Shown here: positions 1 to 12,500 of the stretch, piece by piece
How the letters are laid out: each line of letters opens with the position of its first letter
Position numbering within the stretch: position 1 is the first letter of the stretch
Assembly: GCF_031877795.1 (NCBI RefSeq)
Contig: NC_133932.1
Location: 39,260,180 to 39,324,179, forward strand
Direction of reading: 5' to 3'
DNA length: 64,000 bases
Source of the DNA: Strix aluco
Lineage: Eukaryota; Chordata; Aves; Strigiformes; Strigidae
Notes under the pieces: generated by a model
What the model saw: only the letters and a program-made list of their open reading frames with translations
The model's database searches: none
What the model was told of the DNA's origin: nothing
Made by a program: the position numbers and the translations under genes

Positions 1-518
1 TTCATCCCTGGGGATACCATCCAGGGTCACACCTCCCAGCTACAGCAAGCTCCACATAATCTGCCTTGCCAAGGTGGACCCGAATGGCCCATCTTTACAG
101 CAAAGCTGCTCCTCCCATGGCTACTCTATTCTTACTGTCTCCACCGCACTTCTGAGTGTCACACCCAGGTAAGAGGCAAGAGGACAAACAACAGTATTCA
201 ATATCACAGCAGTAAGACAGACTTCAGCAGCCCTGTCATAGGGTGTTTTGATACATCCCTGTGATAAGGTGCCTATGTAAAACAGTTATAATGCTGTAAT
301 TCAGATCTTAAATAACTACATCATTTTGTGGAAACAGTAACCCGAATGCACTTCATGATCTACACTAACTTCCATACCATATGGAGTGATGAAACAGTGA
401 TGAGTGTTAAATGACTTTAACAGCCAGCTGAACTGATGTGAACTACAATTTTGCTCCTTTATCTTATGCTTTAGCTGTAAAAATTGCATTTCCTGGGCCT
501 TCAGGCCAAATTTCTCAC
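1..518 (-). other. WDR4 intron 10 (partial), no feature seen
   Basis: This is downstream of exon 10 in WDR4 orientation. I looked for the conserved terminal block (F-S-S-L-Y-K and F-D-N-V type) on the minus strand and did not find it. No repeat was recognised. Confidence 0.6.
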
Positions 519-588
519 CTTCAAACACTGTCCAGTTGTCTTGAAGATGTTTTGACATTTTCTGTAATCCTTTGTCATCAGTTACAGG
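519..588 (-). CDS. WDR4: WDR4 coding exon 10
   Basis: 70 nt with acceptor TTTTCCCAG and donor GTGAGA. It encodes [20 protein letters not shown] followed by VFE, and ends in phase 1. This aligns with the segment before GNWAMLEG in human WDR4. The terminal exon with the basic C-terminal helix and stop is not in positions 1-518. Confidence 0.85.
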
Positions 589-3500
589 CTGGGAAAAGAA
601 GGAACACTGCATGGTATTTCGGGAATAATAAACAATCTCATGTTTCACAGCACACTGAAAAATGCAACAGCTCTCAGATGGGTACAGTGAAAGGAGCATG
701 AGTGTAAGCTCTCCATGAGTCTTTCAGGCTCCTTTTTTCCAGGACTGCTATAGAAACCTGTCCCGAGATCATGTGTTTTGCTAGGGAAGCTTTGCAGCTT
801 GAAGGGAAAGAAAATGGATTCCCACTTACTAATCTGTGAGGAAAAGGAATATCACAAGGAACATGTAAGGGTCAAAGGAGTTTCATTTAAAACCACTTCA
901 CTACTACACCATAATTAGCTGGGGACTGACAAGGATAACAAGCGAGTTTCCCATTGTTTAATAGACTATTACAGAGAACTTGATAGCACATCCCTCAAAT
1001 TTGACTCCCTCTTCTCAATGAAAAAAAATCCCCTAATGCTTCCAGAATGCCTTGTCCCCCAAAGGATCCCCCAGAGGCAGGCACAGGGAGGGCTGTGTGG
1101 AAAGCATTCCTGAGCAAACCACAAAGGGATTTTGTTGTTTTGTGGGGTTTTTAAATGATCAAGTGTATCACACAGAAAGCTCAGGCAATGGTTTAAAGTA
1201 CCTAGTGCAACAGCTGACAGCCACTCCACTTGACCCTGCTACGCCAGATGTTAGCTTTACCAAAGAGACTGGTATTCATAACAAGCTCTCAGCAGCTTTG
1301 CGTTATACACAGGTGAGAGGAGCAGAATGAGATGTGTATATATGAATTTCACCCAGTCTCAAGACATAGCAAAGCGTGCTATTTAGCTTTCAGCGAACAT
1401 AGTTTACTCCATTTTTGCTATGGCCTAAGACCACACAAAACATTCAGGACGTTAGCATAACAGAAGTATCTACCTTCCACTGTCCATCACATGGTCTGTA
1501 CAATTGAAGAGGAGCTTCACTGTTTTCCTCCAAAATCCATAGATCTCCTGTTTCCTCAAATGCAATGTCCCAGATTTTATGTGTCAAAGAGATTTTCTGT
1601 CTGTAAACTAGCTGCTGGGCAGTGGCATCAAGCTGAAAGACGTAGACTGTGGGAATACTTTTGAGAGGAAAAACTTAATTACCATTATTACCAAATCCAC
1701 CTACAGCCATCACTTGTACAGCAAACTACAAACACCCACTCTAATTCCAAACAGAGCCAAAGCAAAGTCATTAGGAATTGCCAAAAATACCCTAGCACTT
1801 CAAGTGCAGTTTGCTTACGTCATCTGAGGCAGAGGCTGTAAATACCTAACACATCAAATGGCTTTTCAAGTGTTATATCAAAGAAAAAGCAGTCAACACT
1901 GCCTTTTCTTTAAAAGGTAGTAAAGGGAATTTCATAAGGATTGCTAAGGATTTATATAAGGAGTGTTTCATCACAGCACACTGGCCTACAGGGCTTCACT
2001 TCAAGGAACATGTAGCTGAGCACCAGTCAAAATAAAACAGGAAAGGAATTACATGACGGGGAGGGAAGGAGGGAATGAGAGGGATGGGAAACCTTGGCAT
2101 GGCTGAAGACCAGGACTCTGGCACTGCACTGACCTCCACCTCTCCCATCAGCACTCATTCCTCTAACAGCCACAGCCTCCACATGCAGAGGTTCCTAACC
2201 GCCTTTGAACAGGTCCCCCGCATGCCAGACCTCGGCTCCCTCCCGAGTCGCCTACCAGACCCACATGACAGCACTGTTCAGAAACGCTGGGTTGTGGAAC
2301 TGGAAATAAAAGCCTGATGTGGAGCACAGCACAGCCCCTGGGCTAAGTGACTGGGGCACAGCCCTCAGCGGACATGGCTTCCCCTTCCAGGCCCAGTTTG
2401 GATGTCCATACAGAAGGCATGACGGGAAATAGCTAAGGCTCCTTGCTCTGGCAAAGAGCAAGTCCACTGAGGGGACAGGCTGCCGATTTCACTGTACAGG
2501 CAGCTATGGCAATGTCTCCCTGTCCTGTTGGCAAGCTTTTGTCAGGAAGATCAGTGCTGTGGAATGAGGGGAGAAGAGGGCTTGTCCATCCCTGCAAGAC
2601 ACTCCCCTGCCGGTCAGACCTGTAAGGTTCCTCAGTGCTTGAGTCCTTCAGCTCCTGAGTGCCCTCTCCTTATGCAAACGCATATGTTTGAAGCCAAAAG
2701 ACAACGCAGCCTCCCCAGTTTTAAACTGAAGCAATGCTGAACGCATTAAGAGGAGCAGGATACAGTCACAGAAGTCTGGCTGCTCTGTTGCTACAGCACC
2801 CTGAGCAAAACGGGACCCAAAACACACGGGTCAGGCGCAGCAGTTTAGGGAGACATCCTTAGCATCAAGCAGAGCTCTCACACATCCTAGCCTTGTGTTT
2901 CCTCCCATGAGGAAAAGGCATCACAAATTCTGCAAAACTAACTAAGCTGGGTAACCCTTGCACTCACCTCTGCACTCAGACCAAGTACAGAAAGGACCCA
3001 GAGGCTCCCTGTGAGGCCACAGACATGCCTGAGACGCTCAGAGATCCACACTACCAAGTACTTCAGGCTAGAGGAAAGTTAGGACAGCCAGCAGGGAAAG
3101 CTGCTCTTGCCTTTGCAGGAGCTCTGATGATTTTAGCTATTATTCCATTTATTCTTACCAGTCACACAGAATGGCAACATAACCACCTTGACAGCAGTAG
3201 GTTATTCTTGACACAGGGTATTTCTATTAGGAAAAGAAAAAGAAACATCCTTGTAAGTTAAGACCATTTATGGGCAGAAAATTCACATTTCATTTCATGT
3301 CTTAGCCTGTAAAATTTAGCAGATGTCTTAATTTACAGCAAGTAAAGCAATTTAATTACCTTTAAACTGCAGTCACGTATATTTTTGTATCAGTGTTTGC
3401 TGTTTTATGAAGTTTTCCACACCTCTCCCTTCACAGCCATCCAAACAGAGATCAAATGTAAAGGTTTTAGTGAACTACTCTTAATAGACAAACTAGCAGA

Positions 3501-6500
3501 TGAAGGAAAAGTACACCACCTTCATTCTCTCCTGCAGTGCTAATGGCAAAAATATCAACATTAAGCCTGCTCAGCCAGGATATCACACTAGCATCTTAGA
3601 GATTATAAACACAAGCCATTAGCTGCTATTATGTTTGTTAAAAAAAGATGGTGATGCATAGCTAATATCCTTACTGCATTGTCTCTGTTTTCAACCTGTG
3701 TCTGGGTAAAGCCATACGGCTTAACAGAAAATGTGTTCTGAAGAACAAGGCAAGACTGCCTGAGGCCATTTTCCTCATTAAAACAAACAAACAAACCAAC
3801 CCAAACAAAAAAAAAATCCCACATTCAACAACAAAAACACCCCACACCACACTCCTAATTTAGAAGATACACAGTTTTATCAGAGAGAATCAGAGAAATA
3901 CCTTTGCTGCACAAACCATACTACTTGAAATATATAACAACTGATTTGAGGCTCCTTGAGTGGGAAATAAGAACTTGGGAGGAGCAGAGAAACTGCAAGA
4001 AGATGCCTGAGGGTGCTTTTTCAAAAGTATCTGTTATATAATGGGAAAGACGAAACTGCAAAGGCAAAAGGCTGGTTCTCAAGCATATTCTATAAGTAGC
4101 AGTAACACCAGCACTTCTGATTAATAAAACCTTCCTACTAGTGAGTTATGCCCTTTAGGGCAGGGAAAATACATCTTCTTGAGGATGCATCTGAATTCTG
4201 CCAGCAGAGTGTCAAGTCCTTGTTCCTTTTACCCTCTTTCCAGCCTTCACCTTTTTCGCTAACTTGACACTGGACACTAGACAGAACCTCTGGTTCACCA
4301 GGTTAAGCTGAATTTGGGAGTAACCACAGGATTTTACCCTTTGAGCTACAGGCTGATATATAGACATTGTCAGGGTGCTTGTTTTGGAATTTTGCAATCA
4401 ATGCAGGAAAGCAAAACAAGCTGTACAGCTTCCAAACATTCAAGTCACTGAGTTTACTACTAGAAGCTATTTTGTCAACAGTACATGATGCAACTACTAA
4501 AAGATAAACCAACTCCGGGAAAGAAAGTTAATTAATGGTATAACTATAGCTGAAAAACAGGGTTACACAGTGCATCTCCAGCACATGAGACAAAAAAATA
4601 AAATCCATTGTGTTATACAAGTTCATGGAGGGGAAGCAAGAACAACAGCATGCACACGTTTTTCACTCACATACTCAATTGCCTGTTGGACAGAAAAGGA
4701 ACACTTTATAAGAAACATTATCAAAAGGATGGTATGTTTCAGAACTCTTGGGAACAGATGGGACTAATCTCTTGCTACTCTGCAAAAATACTAAGTTGTT
4801 AGTCCACATTTAGCACTGGGACCCAGGACCCTTGTTTCACATGGACATAAAAAGTGCTTACAGGTCCAAATACCAGAAAGGTTCTCTGTAGCTAATACGT
4901 CTAAATGTAGTTATTGCAGTATGGAGCCATTTACACCACAGCTTTGGAGTAGAACTGAGAGCTTCTACTGTCAACCACCAGTGGATTCTTTAGACATTTA
5001 AGGGAACAAGCCCAGAGAGAGAGGAGGGGTGGGGTGGGGGTGGGGTGGGTGTATTTATATATATTAAAAAAACCCAAACCTGTGATATTTATTTCTAATA
5101 ACAAAGCTCTGCCTCTCTGCCTGTCTCATGACAAACATGCAGGGCAAGTGCAGCAATGGGAAATGCCCACCTACACAGCTGCATGCTTTGTCAGAGAGAC
5201 AAAGGGTTCTGTGAACTTGAAGCATGCAGCAGCTCTCCCCCACCCTCACTGGGGGAGGGAGGAGGAAGCTTTTTTGATTTGAACCAAGTGTTATTCCCAG
5301 CTCGACAGAGACAAAAAAATGCATCTTCTTTGCAAGCTCTTTCCTTTCCAGGTGTGGGTAAGCGAACATTCAGCAAAGTGAATGTAAGCCCCAGAGTAGT
5401 ATCTAGTTCAGGGACAAGACTATGAAATAACTTAACATAAAGAAGAGCTACAAGAGCAGTCTGTGATAAACAGATGTTCACTTGATACTCTCTGAACTTA
5501 ATTCAGCATTTATATGACACTGTTATCAGCCTGCCAACACCTTAAAATTAACTTTTGATGTCACCTGTGAGAAGAGGTGACTCTATGAAAAATTAATGTA
5601 CTGGAGCACTGGGGTAGAGTTGTGCAATTCATGTTCTGGACTTTAAACAAGCTTCTGCTGTCAAGAGGATCAGATGAGGTGACAGCTCTGAAGCAGGAAA
5701 AATATTTATATAGCACTACAAAATTAGAGAATTACTCCCATTCTAGTGGGAAAACGAACTGAGGATCTGCAACCCATCAGCTGAAACCAATGCTACACTG
5801 CTCAAAAACACTCCTACATTCCCAAAACAGACATATATTCATCATCTGCCAAGAAAAATAAGCCCACATTTATGTGCTCACATGATCCACCATTAGTGAC
5901 GATTCCATTACCATTGTGCTTCAAGCTGTGTTTCAAGCTTCAGTGCATTCACAGTGGTTATCAATAGTAAAAATGAAATGCAATGTGAAAGAATAGAAGA
6001 AAAATACTTATATCCCATCTGATCTTCAGTTGCCAGAGTCATCTGCAGGCAGCACGCTAGTTGCAACCTACAAAGTGCTGACTCAAGAGTTTGTTCCTTT
6101 AGATTCACCCTATAAACGTCACACTAGATGGTGAAGACGATCTTGATACACCTGGATCCACAGCACAACTAAATGCTACCACCAGACATCATCTCTGGTA
6201 TTTCTAGCACTATGATGCCAGCAAAACACAAGTCTCCTTTCCCGTTTGGTCCTGCTGGCCATCGAGATAGTCATTGTTCTGCAAGAAGTACAGATTGACA
6301 GCTGTGTAGCAATACAGCACAGAGATGGCAGTGCACCACATTAAGGTTTAAATCTGTCATTTATCTGTCTGTAATCACTGGAATGCTGCCTGATCACTGT
6401 TCCAAGTGTGTAGAAAGTCAGCTGAGTCTTCTGCACTCCTCAAGCATCGTGCAAATCTAGTGTTATCAAAGACAGATTTTAAAAATGCCTGTAAGAGTGG

Positions 6501-9500
6501 ACAGTAAGCAGAATTTCACAGATTCAAGGAACAGGCCAGCCTGAGTCTTCCAAGACCACTGTTAGAAGACAGATATCACAGTGGATAGAAGAAGTGCAAA
6601 CACTGCAGCAAAACAGTTTATTAATTGCTGTGTTTATTAATTGTATTTATTAACCCACAGTTTGTGGGTTTTCCCTTTCTGTCATTGCTTACCCACACCA
6701 AGATAAAGAAGCTGAACAGAGACACCTCAGTCAAAGGGCAACCCAAACTTCTCCTGAGAGACTCCATCAGCGTAAAGAGTATCCTATGGAAAGGTCTTTA
6801 TCAGGTGTGTTAGGAGACAAGGCAAGTATTACTAAACTACATTCAAAAACCTTCAAAAACATTCTAAGAGAGTTGGAGATCATTTTTAAAATCAGTTCCT
6901 GCTTGCAGCAACAAGTTTTTTTCCCTCTATTTGTTAGTTTATCTAAAGCTACGTTCAAGGTTTGTTACATAGTTTAACATTATTTTTTGATAAACTTATT
7001 TGTAAGCAATGGAGTTAAGATTCAGCGTGAGATCAAGCACCATTAATTTACTTACAAACTTTACTTAATTTACAATCTTACTAAATGCTAAGCCAGTCTA
7101 AGCAACAGGTAGCATTTTTAAAATTATTAATAGGATCCCCACTTCAGAGCTAGTAGCTTACTCGTCCTCAAAGATCCAGTAAAGCTAGAAGGCAAAGTAT
7201 TTTAAAACAAAACGCTTCTACCCTCCAAAAGAAATGCCTTGCAACAGACATGGATTTGATGACTATCAAACCACATTGTCTCAACAAAGCACTCTCATTA
7301 GCTACTTCTGAACACAAAGATAAAATAAGTTGGCTTTGAAACTCCCCAAGACGCTTACTTCCAGAAGGCTATACATGGTAAAGTAATTTTGTAGATTTAC
7401 CTCAATCTTAATTCTCCCTTCCTCACTCAAATTCTGCTGCACCCAGACTGTAAGAGGATACCAGCTAGGTGGGCTTGTCACCTAATTTGGTACACCCATA
7501 TTTTGCTTGTGAAAAAACTCAGCAATAGCTGCTTCAAAGATTTCAAGCGCTAGACTCAAGCTGAAATGAGCCAGAGACCTCGTGAACGCATATGAGGGGT
7601 CTCTGGCTCAGGTGTGCTTTGAAGTACACTTTCAAGTTCAAGAGTAGGTTAAACTGTCCATATAGATACTACCCTGAATTCCTGCTAACAGGAACTCTCG
7701 GCCAAAACCAAGATGTCCAGTATCTAAGGTTTGAATGCTGTGTGCAAGTGGCTGCCTCCCTGGGCTTATGTACAGACCCAAAGTTGCGCGTTATTACTCT
7801 AACACAAAGAACAACTTGCTGATGCCTTCTACCCAGAAAAAACCTTGAATTGCCAGGTCTGTCCCTAGGAGCTTGGTCCTTCCATGGATTGTGCTCCCAG
7901 TTCAGTAGCTGGCAATCCCACGAACAAGATCAGGCCAGACCTACACAGACAGCAAAGAATCTCTGAGTGATCCCCAGATATGGCTCCCGACTGCTGGGAG
8001 AGGCCGAGCACAACATACTTAGACTAACCAAAACCACAACAGAACACAAGGGAGGGAATACAGAACTTTTCAATTTAATTTCAGCCTGGATATGAATTCT
8101 GCAGTGAATTTGCCTCAAGAGCCATGCATGGCTACAGGCCCCCCAGACACCTAACAACTAGGAGACTGCTGTGGTCTTCAGAGAAAGAAGTGTTTTTGGA
8201 GATTCACATGAAAAACACACCCAGCAGGATGGCTGGTAAGATGAACAACTCTTAAACGACCCAACAGATTAGCAGCTGGCTTAATATGATGTACACAGCA
8301 GGGACAAGAACGAGTGCTGCTTCACTGCTATTAGGTTGTGTGCCAATTCACATGACAAGAAAGAACAAAACTAGAGATCAAGTACTACCAGAACAACTGG
8401 TCACATCAGATTAGCACCCCAAATGCACACGTATGACACCACTCATGTACAGGCTGCAAGGAGAGCTCCTGGGACATTTGGTTTTCCTGTAGGACTCATG
8501 TATTTTAATTCTGGACACTGTCCAACTTCAGAACAACCCAAAGGAACAAGCCCAGTGTTCTGACTTCACAGGGCAGTACTACTGCACCTGACTGGTTACT
8601 AATGTTACAAAGCTTCTTTTTGCTCAGATAAATTGCAACTTTAACACTTGCAATTCTTAGTATTTTAAAAAAACAAGTGAAATTTTAGATCTTTCCAGTG
8701 TTACAAGATATTTTCAGGCTAAGAGACTTTTGGAAAAATTTTGAAGCGAAGCCTTTATCCAGTGTGCAAAACTTATATTTGGGAAGAATTACAAACATCT
8801 TCTTTTGATCACTGCTTGGCACTTTCCAGAAATGCACACAAGACACAGGAATGAATTTCAGGCACTTTCTTCCTCTCCTGAAATCCCAGGCTATTTTAAC
8901 AGTTTCTAGGTCTCACATAACTTCCAAACCCACAGACAGAAGTGAGGCACTCCTAACAAAATGCAACAAACATGTCTGGGAGTCACGAGGATCAGGAGGA
9001 TAGCAGAAGCACTAACACACATGGGCATACCTGGTCCGTTTTAGTTGTCTCAGGCCCACAGATGCTACTTAGATGGCAGCAGTACACTTCTTCCCCACTT
9101 TTGTACTCCCATAGTCTCAGAGTAGAGTCCTAGGCAGATGGAAGCGGACACAAGTCTATTACTAACAGCACCTCAGGTAAAGAGAGGCCACTCGTGGCCT
9201 TCAGCTAAATCCTGTTTCCCTGAAGAGCTTCCCACAGAAGCTGCTAAATAGTCACTTAGTTAAGACCTCAAATTGCAGATAGAGCATTTTAATTAACATA
9301 ATTTTTCCCCCTCCATTCTAAATTATTCAATCATGCTAACTTTAATTCTCCTTTTGAAGTGGAAATTGGGTAGCTGGAGGAGTGCATTTCAAGTCTGTCT
9401 CAAACAGCACAGTAATACACATGCTCAGCATTTTAATGGCAATTCTTTCAGGTTGCCCTTCTCCACCCCTACTCTTGTTATTATCCAAATTCTCATTTGA

Positions 9501-12500
9501 TTTAGTAACCTCCTGGAGAGAAGCTAAACACCCCTCTGGAAAAACAGAGTCATCAAAGAGCAATTGCTAAGAATGAAACACACCCGCACACAGCACTAAT
9601 GCTAGAGTTGCTTAAAGAATTAGAGGAACAAGAGACAAGAGCCTTAGGGAAACAAGACCAGCAGCTGAAACCAAATGCTAAAAATTACCACCATCTTCGT
9701 ATCTTCACAGAAAACATTATTTGTTTCCTATGCAGTTTTGGTAGTCTGGGAAACAAAGAATATTGTTTCCCTTCTTTTAGACCAACTCCATCTACATAGT
9801 CTGTCAGGACAGCAGGAGGCTATCAATTTAAGAAAACGCCTGGCAGGGAGGGAAAGGAGGAAAAATTTCTTCAGTCCTCATCCAAGTGCACTGCACTGCA
9901 ATCTCTACACAACATGCACTGGATGTACTATGGGGGCAGAGAGACAAGGACATAATTCAGAACAAGTCTCACAGGGGAAAGCAAGTGCAAGAGTGTAGAG
10001 GGAACAGTTTTTTCATCTTAAAAGCTCTAAAAAGATCTGCGATTCTAAGGCAACTCATTCTCAAGACACTCATTATCATTGCAGGGTGGCATAATACCCA
10101 TTTGCTTCAAAGTTTTTTAATAGTCCAGTGATTGAAGTTTGCGCTCTAAAGCAGGAGTTCATGATGAAGAAATACTGAGGGCTTCGTGATTTCTCCATCC
10201 TAAAGATCTTAGTAAGAAGCTAGCCCTGCTATAAACGCAGTCAGTGTCTCTTAAATGATCTAGCAATAGAATGGCTGAACGCTGAACAGAAAGCTGAGAA
10301 AGCTGCATAAGGAGGGAGAGAGAGGGTATGTGGGAAACCACGAGAGATTATTCCAAATATCCCAAGGAACTTGTAGGAAACACAAGCAAACAATGGTTTT
10401 AAAGTCTACATTTTCAAGAAAAGTACTTTTTTGAAGAAATTGCAATACATACCCCAGAAGCTGACAACAGCAGATCAGGATAGTTGGGTATTACAAGTAT
10501 TTTGCTTACAAACCTAAAGGGAAAGCAGTCAAAAGTTGAACTCTCTTGCCTGACACTCCGGTCTTTAAACACACACAGTAAGAGAAAACACTGATTTTAA
10601 AGAGAGCCTTATAATAACCAGATTCTCCACATCAAGCCAATAAGGAGGAATCTAAAATATGTCTACAGTACTTAATATAGTATATATACACACTACACAA
10701 ACTACTGACCTTCTACTTCATAGAAAAAAATATTTCCCCACCTGCACTCAAGGAATTCTACTGACTTCCTCCTGACTGAGGACGCTGCCATTTAGACCAA
10801 AAAACGCCAATGGAGACACATTTACCCAGGTAGCATGTTCCACCTTCTTAATTTATGATGCACATTTAAAAGATTAATCATCGGATGCTTTTAAAACACA
10901 GCAACAGTGATGACTCAGCTTTCGGAGTACCACATCTCTCCCATCACAGTTGGGGATCATTCAAAAGCAATCTTTACAAAATTTTAAAACAAGCATGTGG
11001 CAATTTCCCATCAGTGTCTACATTCAGTCAGAAACCTTGTTTTTCAGAAGTATGTAATACTGCTATCGCTACCATGACTTGTCTTTGCTGAGTAATGAGG
11101 ACCTGAACTTTTGGAGTTTGTTACTATTTCTTAGAGCTCAGCAACTTAAGATGTAGTGACCTGAGCAAAACGTTATCTGAGTGGGACAGCCTTGCTTTTG
11201 AAAACGGGCATAGGCTTAAGGCAATTAAAAAAAGAAAGAGAAAAGAAAAAAATAGAAGAGATCTGGTCACTGTAATACAAACTTTCATGACAAAGCAGTA
11301 ATGGCAGGTGCACGCAGGCATAACAGATCCAGCAAGAATCACCATGCACCTCACTGAAAGAAGAAAACCCAGGAGCATGAAACAAGACAACAGTTATAGC
11401 TGCTTTATGTAATCCTTTGCGTATTCATTCCTAATTTAAATACTTAATTTTTAAATATATTTCAACCAATTTACACTAAGTGCTGTTCCACTCCGCAGTC
11501 ACTAATGAGCTCTTTATGCATACACAACAGCCCCTGTTTAAAAGTGTCTTTCTGACCATCAAGTTCTATTCATTAGAAAGTACAACTGATACACAGTAGC
11601 TGGAAACATCGGACGTGGCTCTGTAAACATGCTATAGAAACCAACCTGATCAAAGACTACTTAGATCTTTAACATGAGTAGTCTCTTGCTTTTATACTAT
11701 GCCAATTCTACACAGGTTAGACTACTAAATTGTGTTATTAAAATCAGATTGACACTCCAAGTTAATCTGTGTCCTAAATGCTCTTGTTGGGTAAGTTTAG
11801 ACAGGTTGCTATCCATATGTCAAGTTCCCCTGTCACACCATCTTTCTTTAACTTGTTTCTGCTATAGTGAGTTCACTGCACCATGTTGCATCATCTTATG
11901 GAAGAATGTGCCTGGAAGGGTGTTGTTATCCCCAAGTAACACAGCTGCCAGACAAGCAGAATCACGTGAGTCCTCTGCCCTATGCAGGGTCTCTGCTACC
12001 TTATCACTGTGAACTTCAAAATATAGCAGTGGCCACACAAAAAATCTTGCACAACCCCCCTAGCCTACTCAAAACCCCTAACAACTGACAACAAAAAACC
12101 TCCGAAAGCCCACAAAACCATATAGAGATGGGAGGCAAACTCAAGAGACTTTCAAAATACCACAACTGACAGACATTTTAAGCACCAAAATGTAGAGGGA
12201 AATGTCTTTTAAAAGTCTATTTATCACTTGAGTCTTCCTCATGGGAAAGAACTACTGAGAAGAAAAGGGAAAGTACAGCCCCTCCTGTAGGCTGAAAAGG
12301 AAGCCCTGATAAACTGGCTAGAAGACAACCCCTACTCCTATACCTGAAGAACTACTGATCTTCTATTAAGTCAGAGCACATCCGAATCACATCAGTGTAG
12401 CTAGCAGACTGCTCTGCTGCCTTCCACTCTACAGATCACTGTAACTAGACAGATCTTCACTTGGGGAAGGGGAAAGAGTTGCCCAGAGAGGTGGTAGATG

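Noticed and set aside
1474..1646. Alternative start of WDR4 exon 9 at the CCCACAG acceptor
   Set aside because: Joining exon 8 to that site shifts the frame away from VYVFQLDA. The upstream AAAAG acceptor keeps it.
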